Assembly (NCBI GenBank): GCA_965217685.1
Contig: CBDCIZ010000003.1
Location: forward strand, 3,472,001 to 3,536,000
Length of the DNA: 64,000 nt
Direction: 5' to 3'
Source: Aurantimonas sp965217685
Lineage (GTDB): Bacteria; Pseudomonadota; Alphaproteobacteria; Rhizobiales; Rhizobiaceae
The notes below the pieces were generated by a model. It was given only the letters and a program-made list of their open reading frames with translations. It did no database searches and had not been told where the DNA came from. This document shows, piece after piece, positions 1 through 9,103 of the stretch (its first letter is position 1; each line of letters starts with the position of its first letter). A program made the translations under genes and the position numbers.

Positions 1-470
1 GCCACGGCCATTCCAGGGATATGAGCGTCCTCGGCATTCAGTGGCATGTCCTGGCGATGTACGGGCCGAGCTTTTTTACCGGCCGCATCATCGCCCGCTT
101 CGGGCGCGAGCGGGTGGTCTTCTGCGGTCTGGTGCTGCTGGCCCTCAGCGCCGCGGTCGGTCTCTCGGGATATGGCATCCTGCCGTTCTGGACCTGCCTG
201 ATCCTGCTTGGCCTCGGCTGGAATTTCAGCTTCATCGGTGCGACGGCGATGGTCGCCGAGACCTACCGACCGTCAGAGAAGAACAAGGCGCAAGGGGTCC
301 ACGACCTCGTCCTGTTCTCAAGCGTTGCCTTCGCCTCCTTCATGTCGGGCCGCACCTTTGTCGCGGCCGGCTGGCAGGCCATGAACGTGGTGGTCTTCCC
401 CGTGGTCGCGATCTGTATGCTGGCACTGACGCTTCAGGCCTGGCGCGGACGGCGTCCATGTGTCGGCTGA
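1..470 (+). CDS. MFS transporter, C-terminal part (5' end outside window)
   Basis: The reading frame is open from the left edge (first full codon at base 3) to a TGA at 468-470, so the gene begins outside the window. The visible ~155 residues contain four to five hydrophobic helices separated by short basic loops (for example RFGRERV), the pattern of the second half of a major facilitator superfamily permease. The stretch near residues 70-105 has the glycine-rich helix and polar loop typical of MFS helix 10. Substrate cannot be told from this half. It lies about 170 bases upstream of hppA, with no obvious link to it. Confidence 0.75.
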   Translation, partial: HGHSRDMSVLGIQWHVLAMYGPSFFTGRIIARFGRERVVFCGLVLLALSAAVGLSGYGILPFWTCLILLGLGWNFSFIGATAMVAETYRPSEKNKAQGVHDLVLFSSVAFASFMSGRTFVAAGWQAMNVVVFPVVAICMLALTLQAWRGRRPCVG

Positions 471-642
471 TCGACGCTCGAAAATCGTGCCAACAGGCGA
501 CTTGACGCTTCCAAGACCTCCTATAACCTCCGGCTGCCTTGAACGGCCACGGGGAGCGAGGGCCGGGGGAGATATCCGCGCTCGTTGAATGACCGAATTG
601 AATGACGCCGGTCGTTTTGAACCGGTGCGATGGAGGGACTGC

Positions 643-2793
643 ATGCCGACAATACTCTTGATCGTCACCCTGTGCGGGGTGCTGTCGATCGTCTACGCCA
701 TCTGGGCAACCCAATCGGTGATGAGCGCCGATCAGGGCAATGCCCGGATGCGGGAAATCGCCGAGGCGATCCGCGAAGGCGCCCAGGCCTATCTTGCGCG
801 CCAGTACACGACGATCGCCATCGTCGGCGTCGTCGTCGTCATCATTGTCGGCTTCCTCCTGTCGCTCTACGCCGCGGCCGGCTTCCTGGTCGGCGCGATC
901 CTTTCGGGCCTTGCCGGCTTCATCGGCATGAATGTCTCGGTCCGCGCCAATGTGCGCACAGCCCAGGCCTCGTCCCGATCGCTGGGGCAGGGCCTCGATA
1001 TCGCTTTCAAGTCGGGCGCGATCACCGGCATGCTGGTCGCCGGTCTCGCGCTCCTCGGCGTCACCGTCTATTTCTACGTGCTGACCTCGGTCATGCAATT
1101 TGCTCCCAACGATCGCACGGTCATCGACGCGCTCGTCTCGCTCGGTTTCGGCGCCTCGCTGATCTCGATCTTCGCCCGCCTCGGCGGGGGCATCTTCACC
1201 AAGGGTGCGGACGTCGGCGGCGATCTCGTCGGCAAGGTCGAGGCCGGCATTCCCGAGGACGACCCGCGCAACCCGGCGACCATCGCCGACAATGTCGGCG
1301 ACAATGTCGGCGACTGCGCCGGCATGGCGGCCGACCTCTTCGAGACCTACGCCGTGACGGTCGTCGCAACCATGGTGCTCGGGGCGATCTTCTTCGCCGG
1401 CTCGAATATCATCGAAAGCGTCATGGTCTATCCGTTGGCGATCTGCGGCGCCTGCATCGTCACCTCGATCGTCGGCACCTTCTTCGTGCGCCTCGGTTCC
1501 AACGGCTCGATCATGGGCGCGCTCTACAAGGGCCTTTGGGCGACGACGCTGCTGTCGATCGTCGGCCTCGCCATCGCCACCTGGGCGACCATCGGCTTCG
1601 GCGACATCGGCCAGTCCTCGGCCGGCGTCACGATCAACGGCCTCAACCTGTTCTTCTGCGGCATCGTCGGCCTGGCCGTCACCGGGCTGATCGTCTGGAT
1701 CACCGAGTACTACACCGGCATCGACAAGCGGCCGGTGCGCTCGATCAGCGAGGCGTCGGTCTCCGGCCACGGCACCAACGTCATCCAGGGCCTCGCGGTC
1801 TCGCTGGAATCAACCGCGCTGCCGACGATCGTCATCGTCGCCGGAATCATCTCGACCTTCCAGCTGGCCGGTCTCTACGGCACCGGTATCGCAGTCACCG
1901 CCATGCTCGGCGTCGCCGGTATGATTATCGCCCTCGACGCCTTCGGTCCGGTCACTGACAATGCCGGCGGCATCGCCGAGATGGCGGGGCTTCCCGCCGA
2001 CGTGCGCCGCTCAACCGACGCGCTAGACGCGGTCGGCAACACAACCAAGGCCGTCACTAAGGGCTACGCGATCGGTTCGGCGGGCCTTGGCGCATTGGTG
2101 CTCTTCGCAGCCTACAATTACGACCTGCAGTATTTCGTCGCGCAGGCCGAGGCGGGGCAGGGTTATACCTACTTCCAGGGGGTCAAGCCGGACTTCGCTC
2201 TGACCAACCCCTTCGTCGTGGTGGGCCTCCTGCTCGGCGGCCTCATCCCCTACCTCTTCAGCGGCATCGCGATGACCGCCGTCGGCCGCGCCGCCGGCGC
2301 GGTCGTCGAGGAGGTGCGCCGGCAGTTCCGCGAGAAGCCGGGCATCATGCAGGGCACCGAACGGCCGGACTACGCGCGTGCCGTCGATCTTTTGACCCGC
2401 GCGGCGATCAAGGAGATGATCGTGCCCTCGCTGCTGCCGGTGCTGGCGCCGATCGTCGTCTATTTCGGCGTCCTTGCGATCTCCGACAAGAGCCAGGCTT
2501 TCTCGGCCGTGGGCGCGATGCTGCTCGGCGTCATCGTCACCGGCATCTTCGTCGCCATCTCGATGACCTCGGGCGGCGGCGCCTGGGACAACGCCAAGAA
2601 ATCCTTCGAGGACGGCTTCGTCGACTCGAACGGCGCCCGGCATTTGAAGGGTTCGGAGGCCCACAAGGCATCGGTCACCGGTGACACGGTCGGCGACCCT
2701 TACAAGGATACGGCGGGACCGGCGGTGAACCCGGCGATCAAGATCACCAACATCGTGGCGCTCCTGCTGCTTGCGGTGCTCGCGCACTCCTGA
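643..2793 (+). CDS. hppA: Membrane-bound proton-translocating pyrophosphatase (K+-independent type)
   Basis: Pumps H+ across the inner membrane using pyrophosphate hydrolysis. The 716-residue product is nearly all transmembrane helices, the usual length for bacterial H+-PPases (~700). The substrate-binding loop DVGGDLVGKVE is at residues 190-200 and the second acidic motif DNVGDNVGDCAGMAAD at 216-231. In the motif NTTKAVTKG, lysine 469 and threonine 472 occupy the positions that in K+-dependent enzymes are Ala and Gly, so this should be the K+-independent class. The ATG at 643 was chosen over an in-frame upstream one at 589 because GGAGGG sits just before it. A strong hairpin terminator follows the stop. 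Confidence 0.96.
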   Translation: MPTILLIVTLCGVLSIVYAIWATQSVMSADQGNARMREIAEAIREGAQAYLARQYTTIAIVGVVVVIIVGFLLSLYAAAGFLVGAILSGLAGFIGMNVSVRANVRTAQASSRSLGQGLDIAFKSGAITGMLVAGLALLGVTVYFYVLTSVMQFAPNDRTVIDALVSLGFGASLISIFARLGGGIFTKGADVGGDLVGKVEAGIPEDDPRNPATIADNVGDNVGDCAGMAADLFETYAVTVVATMVLGAIFFAGSNIIESVMVYPLAICGACIVTSIVGTFFVRLGSNGSIMGALYKGLWATTLLSIVGLAIATWATIGFGDIGQSSAGVTINGLNLFFCGIVGLAVTGLIVWITEYYTGIDKRPVRSISEASVSGHGTNVIQGLAVSLESTALPTIVIVAGIISTFQLAGLYGTGIAVTAMLGVAGMIIALDAFGPVTDNAGGIAEMAGLPADVRRSTDALDAVGNTTKAVTKGYAIGSAGLGALVLFAAYNYDLQYFVAQAEAGQGYTYFQGVKPDFALTNPFVVVGLLLGGLIPYLFSGIAMTAVGRAAGAVVEEVRRQFREKPGIMQGTERPDYARAVDLLTRAAIKEMIVPSLLPVLAPIVVYFGVLAISDKSQAFSAVGAMLLGVIVTGIFVAISMTSGGGAWDNAKKSFEDGFVDSNGARHLKGSEAHKASVTGDTVGDPYKDTAGPAVNPAIKITNIVALLLLAVLAHS

Positions 2794-2820
2794 CGCGGCA
2801 AGTCGACGTTCAAAGCAGAA

Positions 2821-2855
2821 GGCCCTGCCGATCGCCCATCGGCAGGGCCTCTTTC
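2821..2855 (+). terminator. Rho-independent terminator of hppA
   Basis: A perfect 12-bp stem (2821-2832 with 2838-2849) closes a 5-base loop and is followed by TCTTTCATT. It lies 27 bases after the hppA stop and separates hppA from the convergent bamE. Confidence 0.85.
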
Positions 2856-2904
2856 ATTGTTCGGAGCGCGGCTTGACGCGCTGCTTCACGCGGCGGAATC
2901 GGTC

Positions 2905-3414
2905 TTATTTGTTCAACAGGTCGGGCGCCCGGGACGGAACACCGGCGCCAGTCGTGTCCGACAGGATCTGGCCTAGGAAGGTGCGGTCCTGCCCGCCTGT
3001 CGGCGTCGTGCGCGAGATGAAGTCGAAGATCTGGCCGTTCTGCAGGCCATAATTGGCGATGCGCTCGACCCGGCCGTCCTTGTTGAAATAGACCGCCAGC
3101 ACCTTTTGGTCGACGAGACGAGGCTCCATGAAGGCCACCGGCCGCACGCGCTTCTGCGAGATGTAGTAGAAGACCTCACTGTCGAATGTCGCCGTGGTCG
3201 AGGGCGAGCCGAGTGCCAAAAGCACCTGTTCGCGGCTCGAGCCCGCCGGAACCAGCTCCAGGGTTTTCTGGTCGATCACATAGCCCTGGTTCAGGACCTC
3301 GGCCGTCGTGCAACCCGACACGGCCATAAGCGAAGCGAAGGCGGCGACACCGAGAAGCACTCGGCTGGATCGACTGTATGAACTCACGCTGGCAATCTCC
3401 CTGACGCTTCGCAT
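2905..3414 (-). CDS. bamE: Outer membrane protein assembly factor BamE (SmpA/OmlA family)
   Basis: Small lipoprotein of the BAM complex that inserts beta-barrel proteins into the outer membrane. The 169-residue product begins with a signal peptide ending in a lipobox, VSGCTT, so the mature protein should be lipidated on that cysteine. After it come the SmpA/OmlA features: a helix-starting segment (SREQVLLALGSPS), a beta segment with FYYISQK, and VYFNKDGRVERI. The frame continues upstream to 3633, but the ATG at 3414 gives a proper signal peptide. It is divergent from the cytochrome bc1 chaperone gene, an order common in Rhizobiales. Confidence 0.9.
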   Translation of the reverse strand: MRSVREIASVSSYSRSSRVLLGVAAFASLMAVSGCTTAEVLNQGYVIDQKTLELVPAGSSREQVLLALGSPSTTATFDSEVFYYISQKRVRPVAFMEPRLVDQKVLAVYFNKDGRVERIANYGLQNGQIFDFISRTTPTGGQDRTFLGQILSDTTGAGVPSRAPDLLNK

Positions 3415-3735
3415 CGTCAACCGATGCCGTTCGTTTGCGCCGTTTTTTTGAACGGTCGCGACGTATCCACGCCTTGCCCCCGCCAATTTGGCCGACCACA
3501 CCCGAGCATCGGCGCGGTCTCCACCTTCATCGAGGCGCGCCCTAGGTAAAGCAGGTTGGCAACCGTTGCAATCGGGAGGCCGCTGTGTCACCGCCTTCTC
3601 GGGGCCGGCGACACGTCCGGTCGTTCGTCTCACTTCGTTCGAGCGTTTTGGGCAACCGGCGTCTCACCTCGATCGCGCGGGACGCTGCACCGAGCCGTCG
3701 ATCGACAACAACTGACAGAAAACCGGCTGGACCCC
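3415..3735. other. Divergent intergenic region, bamE / bc1 chaperone
   Basis: About 320 bases separate the two divergent starts and must hold both promoters. Open frames cross it, but they have no recognisable protein features and unconvincing starts. I found no clear hairpin or operator. Confidence 0.5.
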
Positions 3736-4293
3736 ATGTTCGCACGCTTCAAGACCGCTCGCCGCAATCGGGAGATCGTCGAGTCCATCTATGCCGCGCT
3801 GGTCGAAGCCGCCCGTTCACCGGTTGTCTTCGAGACCCTCGGCATTCGCGATACGGTGATGGGCCGCTTCGAGGCCCTGTCGCTGCATGTCTTCCTGTTT
3901 CTGCGCCGCTGCCGGGGCGAGGCGGTGCTCGAGCCCGTCGTTCAGGATGTCGTCGACCGTGTCGTCGTCGACCTCGAAGCGTCGATCCGCGAACTGGGCG
4001 TCGGCGACCCGTCCGTTCCCAAGCGCATGCGCAAGCTGACCGGCATCCTCTACGAACGCATCGCCGCCTATGACGCGGCCTTCGATGCCGACGACAGGCA
4101 GGCCGCGCTGGCCGCCGCGCTGGCCTTCCGCGCCTTCGCCACCGAGGAAAAGCCCCGCCGTGGGGCGCCGGAGCCGATCGATCCACCAGATCCCAATCCG
4201 CTTGCGGCGCACGCATTGAAGGTCGAAGCCGCCTTTGCCGCCGTTCCTGTCGACGCCATCCTTGCCGGACGATTCAACCCGGAGCCCATGTGA
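3736..4293 (+). CDS. Ubiquinol-cytochrome c chaperone family protein (CBP3-like)
   Basis: Assembly factor family related to mitochondrial CBP3/UQCC1, which helps make the cytochrome bc1 complex. The 185-residue product is soluble and mainly helical. It shows the family hallmarks: an N-terminal YAALVEAAR helix, a GRFEALSLHVFLFLRR segment near residues 40-55, and a VGDPSVPKRMRKL motif near 95-107. The ATG at 3736 was preferred to the in-frame 3556 because homology begins here. Its stop overlaps the next start (ATGTGATGA), so it is probably translationally coupled to the yceD gene. Confidence 0.85.
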   Translation: MFARFKTARRNREIVESIYAALVEAARSPVVFETLGIRDTVMGRFEALSLHVFLFLRRCRGEAVLEPVVQDVVDRVVVDLEASIRELGVGDPSVPKRMRKLTGILYERIAAYDAAFDADDRQAALAAALAFRAFATEEKPRRGAPEPIDPPDPNPLAAHALKVEAAFAAVPVDAILAGRFNPEPM

Positions 4294-4880
4294 TGACTGC
4301 CGAGAATTCCGCCCGCGAGGCGATCCGTTACGCCGTGAAGGTCGCCAAGCTTCCACGCGATGGACTCGATATCGATTTCGTCGCCGACGAAACGCAGCGC
4401 AGAGCGCTCGCCGAACAGCTGGAGATCGTCAAGGTCGCGAGGCTTTCGGCAAGGCTTGTCGCCAAGCCTTGGCGGGCGGAGGGAGTGGCGGTTCAGGGGC
4501 GATTGAAGGCCGAGGTCGAGCAGGCAAGTGTCGTTACGCTGGAGCCGATCGGGCAAGTCATCGACGAGCCCTTCCATGTTACGTTCGTGCCCGAGAATTC
4601 GCGGCTGGCGCGAATCGTGCGGCCGGACGAGACCGAATTGCAGATCGATCCGGAAGCCGACGATCCGCCCGAGATCTTTTTCGGTGAAGTGATCGATATC
4701 GGACCCTATCTGTCGGAAGCCGTCGCGCTGGCCCTCGATCCATACCCGCGCGAGAGCGATGCGGCGTTCGCGCCTGTCGACACTGATTCGTCACCGGAAG
4801 CGCCCGCACCGTCGCCCTTCGGGGTCCTGGCTGAGCTGAAGGCCGTGAGCTCCGTCAAGGACGACACGGAGTCGAATTGA
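4293..4880 (+). CDS. YceD family protein (DUF177)
   Basis: The DUF177/YceD family is linked to 23S rRNA accumulation and in most bacteria sits near rpmF and plsX. The 195-residue product has the family's early beta-rich half (residues ~30-90, including a QGRLKAEVEQ segment) and the acidic C-terminal motif around EIFFGEVIDIGPYLSEAVALALDPYPR, where YLSEA..L.L..YPR is diagnostic. No rpmF is present between it and plsX here. The ATG at 4293 overlaps the preceding stop; a GTG at 4290 is a possible alternative. Confidence 0.85.
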   Translation: MTAENSAREAIRYAVKVAKLPRDGLDIDFVADETQRRALAEQLEIVKVARLSARLVAKPWRAEGVAVQGRLKAEVEQASVVTLEPIGQVIDEPFHVTFVPENSRLARIVRPDETELQIDPEADDPPEIFFGEVIDIGPYLSEAVALALDPYPRESDAAFAPVDTDSSPEAPAPSPFGVLAELKAVSSVKDDTESN

Positions 4881-4944
4881 TTGTATGGCGGCTGTTGCCG
4901 TCACCGCCGAAACGGATATCTTCGCGCCGCGTCGCCAGGGTGCG

Positions 4945-6075
4945 ATGCAGGAAAGCGAGACAGGTTTGACCACCAAGACCGGCATTACGATTTCGATCGA
5001 CGCCATGGGCGGCGATCACGGGCCGGAGGTCGTTCTCGGCGGCGCGGCGATTGCACTGGAGCGCCATCCGGGCACGCGTTTCGTGCTTTTCGGCCAGGCA
5101 GAAGCGGTCGCAACGGCGCTGGAGAAGCATCCGGCCCTCAAGGCAGCCTCGATCTTCCATCATTGCGAGATCGCCATCCGCATGGACGAAAAGCCGTCGC
5201 AGGCGCTGCGCCAGGGCCGCTACAAATCGTCCATGTGGCGCTCGATCGATGCGGTGAAGACCGGCGAGGCCGACGTGGCGGTCTCGGCCGGCAACACCGG
5301 CGCCCTGATGGCGATGGCAAAATTCTGCTTGCGCACCATGGCCAATATCGAACGACCGGCGATCGCCGCCATCTGGCCGACGCTGCGCGGCGAGAGCATC
5401 GTTCTCGATGTCGGCGCGACGATCGGCGCGGATGCCCAGCAGCTCATCGACTTCTCGATGATGGGCGGCGCGATGGCCCGCACGCTGTTCGGGGTGGAGC
5501 GCCCGACCGTCGGCCTGCTCAATATCGGTGTCGAGGAGGTGAAGGGCCAGGACGAGATCCGCGAGGCGGGCCGGCTCTTGCGCGAGATGTCGTTGTCCGG
5601 CATCGAGTATCACGGCTTCGTCGAAGGCGACGATCTCGGCAAGGGCACGGTCGATGTCGTCGTCACCGAGGGGTTCACCGGCAACATCGCCCTGAAGACC
5701 GCCGAAGGCACCGCCAAGCAGATTGGCGCGTATCTGCGCGAGGCGATGACCCGGACGTGGCTCGCCAAGCTCGGCTATGTCTTCGCAAAGGGAGCCTTCG
5801 ATCGGCTGCGTGACAAGATGGATCCCCGCAAAGTCAATGGCGGCGTATTCCTCGGGTTGAACGGCATCGTCATCAAGAGCCATGGTGGCACCGATGCCGA
5901 GGGCATCGCCGCAGCGATCGACCTGGCCCATGCCATGGCACGTCATGGTCTGCGCGAGAAGATCGAGGCCGATCTGCAGAGTTTCTACCAGCGCATGTCC
6001 GACGAGGCCATGATCGTCGCGGAATCGCAGACCGAAACGGCCCAGGAAGCTGCATTCGGCAGTTCGGAAAGTTGA
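4945..6075 (+). CDS. plsX: Phosphate acyltransferase PlsX
   Basis: Converts acyl-ACP to acyl-phosphate, the acyl donor for PlsY in phospholipid synthesis; a peripheral membrane enzyme. The 376-residue product has the N-terminal signature SIDAMGGDHGPEV, the SAGNTGALMA loop near residue 115, NIGVEEVKG, and the late HGGTDAEG motif, all family-typical. An in-frame ATG at 4885 would add 20 residues without homology and lacks a close Shine-Dalgarno sequence, whereas 4945 follows AGGGTG, so I prefer 4945. It overlaps fabH (ATGA), a conserved coupling between phospholipid and fatty-acid synthesis. Confidence 0.94.
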   Translation: MQESETGLTTKTGITISIDAMGGDHGPEVVLGGAAIALERHPGTRFVLFGQAEAVATALEKHPALKAASIFHHCEIAIRMDEKPSQALRQGRYKSSMWRSIDAVKTGEADVAVSAGNTGALMAMAKFCLRTMANIERPAIAAIWPTLRGESIVLDVGATIGADAQQLIDFSMMGGAMARTLFGVERPTVGLLNIGVEEVKGQDEIREAGRLLREMSLSGIEYHGFVEGDDLGKGTVDVVVTEGFTGNIALKTAEGTAKQIGAYLREAMTRTWLAKLGYVFAKGAFDRLRDKMDPRKVNGGVFLGLNGIVIKSHGGTDAEGIAAAIDLAHAMARHGLREKIEADLQSFYQRMSDEAMIVAESQTETAQEAAFGSSES

Positions 6076-7064
6076 TGATGATGGACAAGTCGATACGATC
6101 GGTGGTGCGCGGCACAGGCTCCGCGCTTCCCGAACGAATCATGCGCAACCAGGATTTCGAAGGCGTCGTCGAAACATCCGACGAATGGATCAGGCAGCGC
6201 ACCGGCATCGCGGCCCGTCATATTGCCGGCGACGGCGAGACGACGGTCTCGCTCGCCGAGCTCGCCTCGCTTCGTGCTCTGGACATGGCAGGTCTCGAGC
6301 CTGGCGACATTGATCTGATCGTGCTGGCGACGGCGACGCCGAACAACACCTTTCCCGCCTCGGCCGTGCAACTGCAGGATCGCCTCGGTATCCGCCATGG
6401 CTTCGCCTTCGACGTTCAGGCGGTTTGCTCCGGCTTCGTCTACGCCGTCACCACGGCCGACCTCTATCTCAAGGCCGGCATGGCGCGGCGCGCACTTGTC
6501 GTGGGTGCCGAGACGTTCTCGCGAATCCTCGACTGGGAAGACCGTGCCACATGCGTGCTCTTCGGCGATGGAGCGGGGGCGATGGTGCTGGAAGCGGTTC
6601 CGGCCGAGACGGACGATGCGAAGAAACCGGGCATCGTCGTGTCGCGCCTGCGCTCCGACGGCGCCCATCAGGAAAAGCTTTATGTCGACGGCGGTCCGTC
6701 GACCACCGGCACCATCGGCAAACTGCGCATGCAAGGCCGCGAGGTCTTCAAGCACGCCGTCGGAATGATCACCGACGTGATCGAGGATTCCTTTTCGGCG
6801 GCCGGTGTCACCGCCGACGATATCGACTGGTTCGTGCCGCATCAGGCCAATCGACGGATCATCGACGCCTCGGCAAGGAAACTCGGCATCCCGACTGAAA
6901 AGGTCGTCGTCACGGTCGAGAATCACGGCAACACTTCGGCGGCGTCGATCCCGCTGGCACTTGACGTCGCGGTACGCGACGGGCGCGTGAAACCGGGGGA
7001 TCTGGTGCTTCTGGAGGCGATGGGTGGCGGCTTTACCTGGGGTGCGGTTCTGATCCGCTGGTAG
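6075..7064 (+). CDS. fabH: Beta-ketoacyl-ACP synthase III
   Basis: Condenses acetyl-CoA with malonyl-ACP to start fatty-acid synthesis. The 329-residue product has the Cys-His-Asn catalytic triad in its normal contexts: C118 in AVCSGF, H256 in PHQANRRI and N286 in ENHGNTSAASIP. The glycine loop LFGDGAGAM near residue 163 is also present. Three ATG codons in a row follow a TTG; the first ATG (6075) overlaps the plsX stop and 6081 is an equally acceptable start. Confidence 0.96.
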   Translation: MMMDKSIRSVVRGTGSALPERIMRNQDFEGVVETSDEWIRQRTGIAARHIAGDGETTVSLAELASLRALDMAGLEPGDIDLIVLATATPNNTFPASAVQLQDRLGIRHGFAFDVQAVCSGFVYAVTTADLYLKAGMARRALVVGAETFSRILDWEDRATCVLFGDGAGAMVLEAVPAETDDAKKPGIVVSRLRSDGAHQEKLYVDGGPSTTGTIGKLRMQGREVFKHAVGMITDVIEDSFSAAGVTADDIDWFVPHQANRRIIDASARKLGIPTEKVVVTVENHGNTSAASIPLALDVAVRDGRVKPGDLVLLEAMGGGFTWGAVLIRW

Positions 7065-7203
7065 ACAAGACGCCTTGATTTGGCTGGCGAATTGGCTAAT
7101 GTCGAAAAAATCGTAAAGATCAGGCAGTCGATTGGGAGCGACCTCGGGTTGCGGCTATTCAATCGGACGAAGCAAGCCAGATCACCAAAGGTGGGGGACG
7201 CCG

Positions 7204-7599
7204 ATGGGGGACAAGACGCTCACGAGAGCAGACCTCTCCGAAGCAGTTTTTCGCAAGATCGGTTTGTCGCGAACCGAATCGGCGCAACTGGTGGAGATGG
7301 TTCTCGACGAGATGTGCACGACGATTGCGAGTGGCGAATCGGTCAAGATTTCGTCTTTCGGCTCGTTTCTCGTGCGCGAGAAGAACGAGCGTATCGGTCG
7401 CAATCCGAAGACCGGCGAAGAGGTGCCGATCTCGCCCCGCCGCGTTGCCGTTTTCAAACCCTCTAACGTCCTCAAGGATCGCATCCTCGAAGGCCATGCC
7501 AAGCGCAAGGGTACGGAGTGCGATGACAGAAGCGCCAAAGCGGACATGGAGTCCGGCTCCGGCGAGCCTGCCGAGCCTCTGCTTCGCGCCGCCGAATAA
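7204..7599 (+). CDS. ihfA: Integration host factor subunit alpha
   Basis: DNA-bending nucleoid protein of the HU/IHF family, alpha subunit. The family core covers residues ~1-100: KTLTRADLSEAVFRKIGLSR, VKISSFGSFLVREK, then the DNA-binding arm GRNPKTGEEVPISPRRVAVFKPS with the proline that intercalates DNA. The 131-residue length exceeds E. coli IHF-alpha (99) by a C-terminal polar tail after the LKDRI helix, common in Rhizobiales. The ATG at 7204 follows AGGTGGGGGA; the upstream in-frame start at 7132 is not supported. It follows fabH and precedes the MerR gene, as usual in this order. Confidence 0.94.
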   Translation: MGDKTLTRADLSEAVFRKIGLSRTESAQLVEMVLDEMCTTIASGESVKISSFGSFLVREKNERIGRNPKTGEEVPISPRRVAVFKPSNVLKDRILEGHAKRKGTECDDRSAKADMESGSGEPAEPLLRAAE

Positions 7600-7788
7600 G
7601 CGGCGGCCCGAAGGTTGACGGAACCGCATCACGGAACCCATCGACGATGGGTGAGGGGCCGGAACATCGGCAACGCGTGATACAGCTCTCCCTCGAAAAC
7701 CTTCGACGCCATTCGTTGGACGACGCGTCGCGACGGCCGGGCGCCGGCGCCGCTTTCTGGATGATGTCGAGCACTTGACGGGACTGGC

Positions 7789-8454
7789 ATGAGCGAAAAG
7801 AGCGTCGATGCATTTCGGACGATCAGCGAAGTCGCCGACGACCTGAAGCTGCCGCAGCATGTGCTGCGCTTCTGGGAAACCCGTTTCAACCAGATCAAGC
7901 CGATGAAGCGCGGCGGTGGTCGACGCTACTACAAGCCGGACGACGTCGAGCTTTTGCGTGGCATCCGCTATCTGCTCTACGTGAAGGGTTTCACGATCAA
8001 GGGCGTCCAGCGGATTTTGAAGGAAAACGGTCCGCGCTTCGTCGTGGCCGTCGGCTCGGGCGACACTGAAGCGCTGGAAGCCATGCAGGCCGGTCGCCAG
8101 GCACAGGCCGCCCAATCGAGCGACGAGCCGCATTTCGGCGATCTCGACCTGCTCGCCGCGGACGGGCTCGATATTGCCGGAGACGAACGTGCGGACATGT
8201 CGAACGAGAACGCCGGCGATTTACCCGCTACGGCAAGCAGTCCGGTGTCCTCGATCGATCCAACGGATGGCCAGCCCGACGTGCAGCAAACGCCGGATGC
8301 CCGACGTCCGCTGGCGGGTTTCCTCAAGCGCCATCGCGAGCCGGCTGTCGATGCGTCCGGGGACCGGGCCCTGTCCCGCGAAAGCGTCGAAGCGCTCGAC
8401 ACGGTCATTCTCGAACTTCTGGAATGCAAGCGCCTTCTCGACCAGGTGCGTTGA
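7789..8454 (+). CDS. MerR family transcriptional regulator
   Basis: The N-terminal ~75 residues form a MerR winged helix: RTISEVADDLKLPQHVLRFWE is the helix-turn-helix, followed by the GGGRRYYKPDDVELLRGI wing and helix. The remaining ~145 residues are acidic and low in complexity, with a final short helix containing VILELLECKRLLDQV. No cysteine array typical of metal sensors is seen. This MerR subtype next to ihfA is widespread in alphaproteobacteria; its ligand is not known to me. The 221-residue length fits that subgroup. Confidence 0.9.
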   Translation: MSEKSVDAFRTISEVADDLKLPQHVLRFWETRFNQIKPMKRGGGRRYYKPDDVELLRGIRYLLYVKGFTIKGVQRILKENGPRFVVAVGSGDTEALEAMQAGRQAQAAQSSDEPHFGDLDLLAADGLDIAGDERADMSNENAGDLPATASSPVSSIDPTDGQPDVQQTPDARRPLAGFLKRHREPAVDASGDRALSRESVEALDTVILELLECKRLLDQVR

Positions 8455-8620
8455 GCGCCTCCAGCGGTGAACCGGTCGGCACGTTTGCGGATGACCGCAT
8501 CGGTATCGTCGCTGCCATCCGCGAGAACTCGTCACCGCATAGCGCGCGGTCGATCGACCTCATGCCGCAGGAAATTCCGGTTGCGTCCGGTCGAGGGATT
8601 GCCTAGGACAATAGCAGTGT

Positions 8621-8697
8621 CGGAGCGTAGCGCAGCCTGGTAGCGCACTTGGATGGGGTCCAAGGGGTCGGAGGTTCGAATCCTCTCGCTCCGACCA
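8621..8697 (+). tRNA. tRNA-Pro (anticodon GGG)
   Basis: A 77-base cloverleaf with encoded CCA. The acceptor stem CGGAGCG pairs with CGCTCCG, the anticodon stem CTTGG/CCAAG closes the loop ATGGGGT with anticodon GGG (codon CCC), and the T-arm holds GGTTCGAAT. Confidence 0.97.
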
Positions 8698-8766
8698 TTT
8701 TTCCCCGACACACCTCTTTGAAGATCACGGTACAAAATCGATCGATTGCCATGTGTTTTCGGTTGC

Positions 8767-8792
8767 CGGACAAAACGCTCTTGTCCGTTTTG
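8767..8792 (+). terminator. Possible terminator downstream of tRNA-Pro
   Basis: Stem CGGACAA / TTGTCCG (8767-8773 with 8781-8787), 7-base loop, followed by TTTT. It lies 70 bases past the tRNA end. The stem is only moderately stable. Confidence 0.4.
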
Positions 8793-9010
8793 CGGGCGGC
8801 GGCTCGCGCAGCGACGCCATGCGCGGTCTTCGCAGGCTCGGTTCCGCAGCTCGTGATGGCCTGGCGGATCGATCGCAGATCTTGCCCCAGCCCTCGTTTT
8901 GATGCCCATGCCGAAGCGCCCTGTACGGCGGTCGGTCTCCCAGGCCTCTCTTCGAAGCCCGTCTCGGCGCCCGAAGTTGCAACCTGCCCTTCGTCGACAA
9001 CTGACCCAAG

Positions 9011-9045
9011 CAAAAGGGGCGACGCCATTGGCGTCGCCCCTTTTG
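9011..9045. terminator. Bidirectional rho-independent terminator
   Basis: A perfect 11-bp stem (9016-9026 with 9030-9040) with loop ATT is flanked by AAAA on the left and TTTT on the right, so it can work on both strands. On the minus strand it ends the giant gene that stops at 9104. The 220 bases between it and the weaker hairpin at 8767 hold no gene I can support. Confidence 0.85.
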
Positions 9046-9103
9046 CTGTTTCTCCTGTGGCCCCGCTAGCAAGTCGGCTTTGCGGGCTCGTTGCGGCGCC
9101 GCC

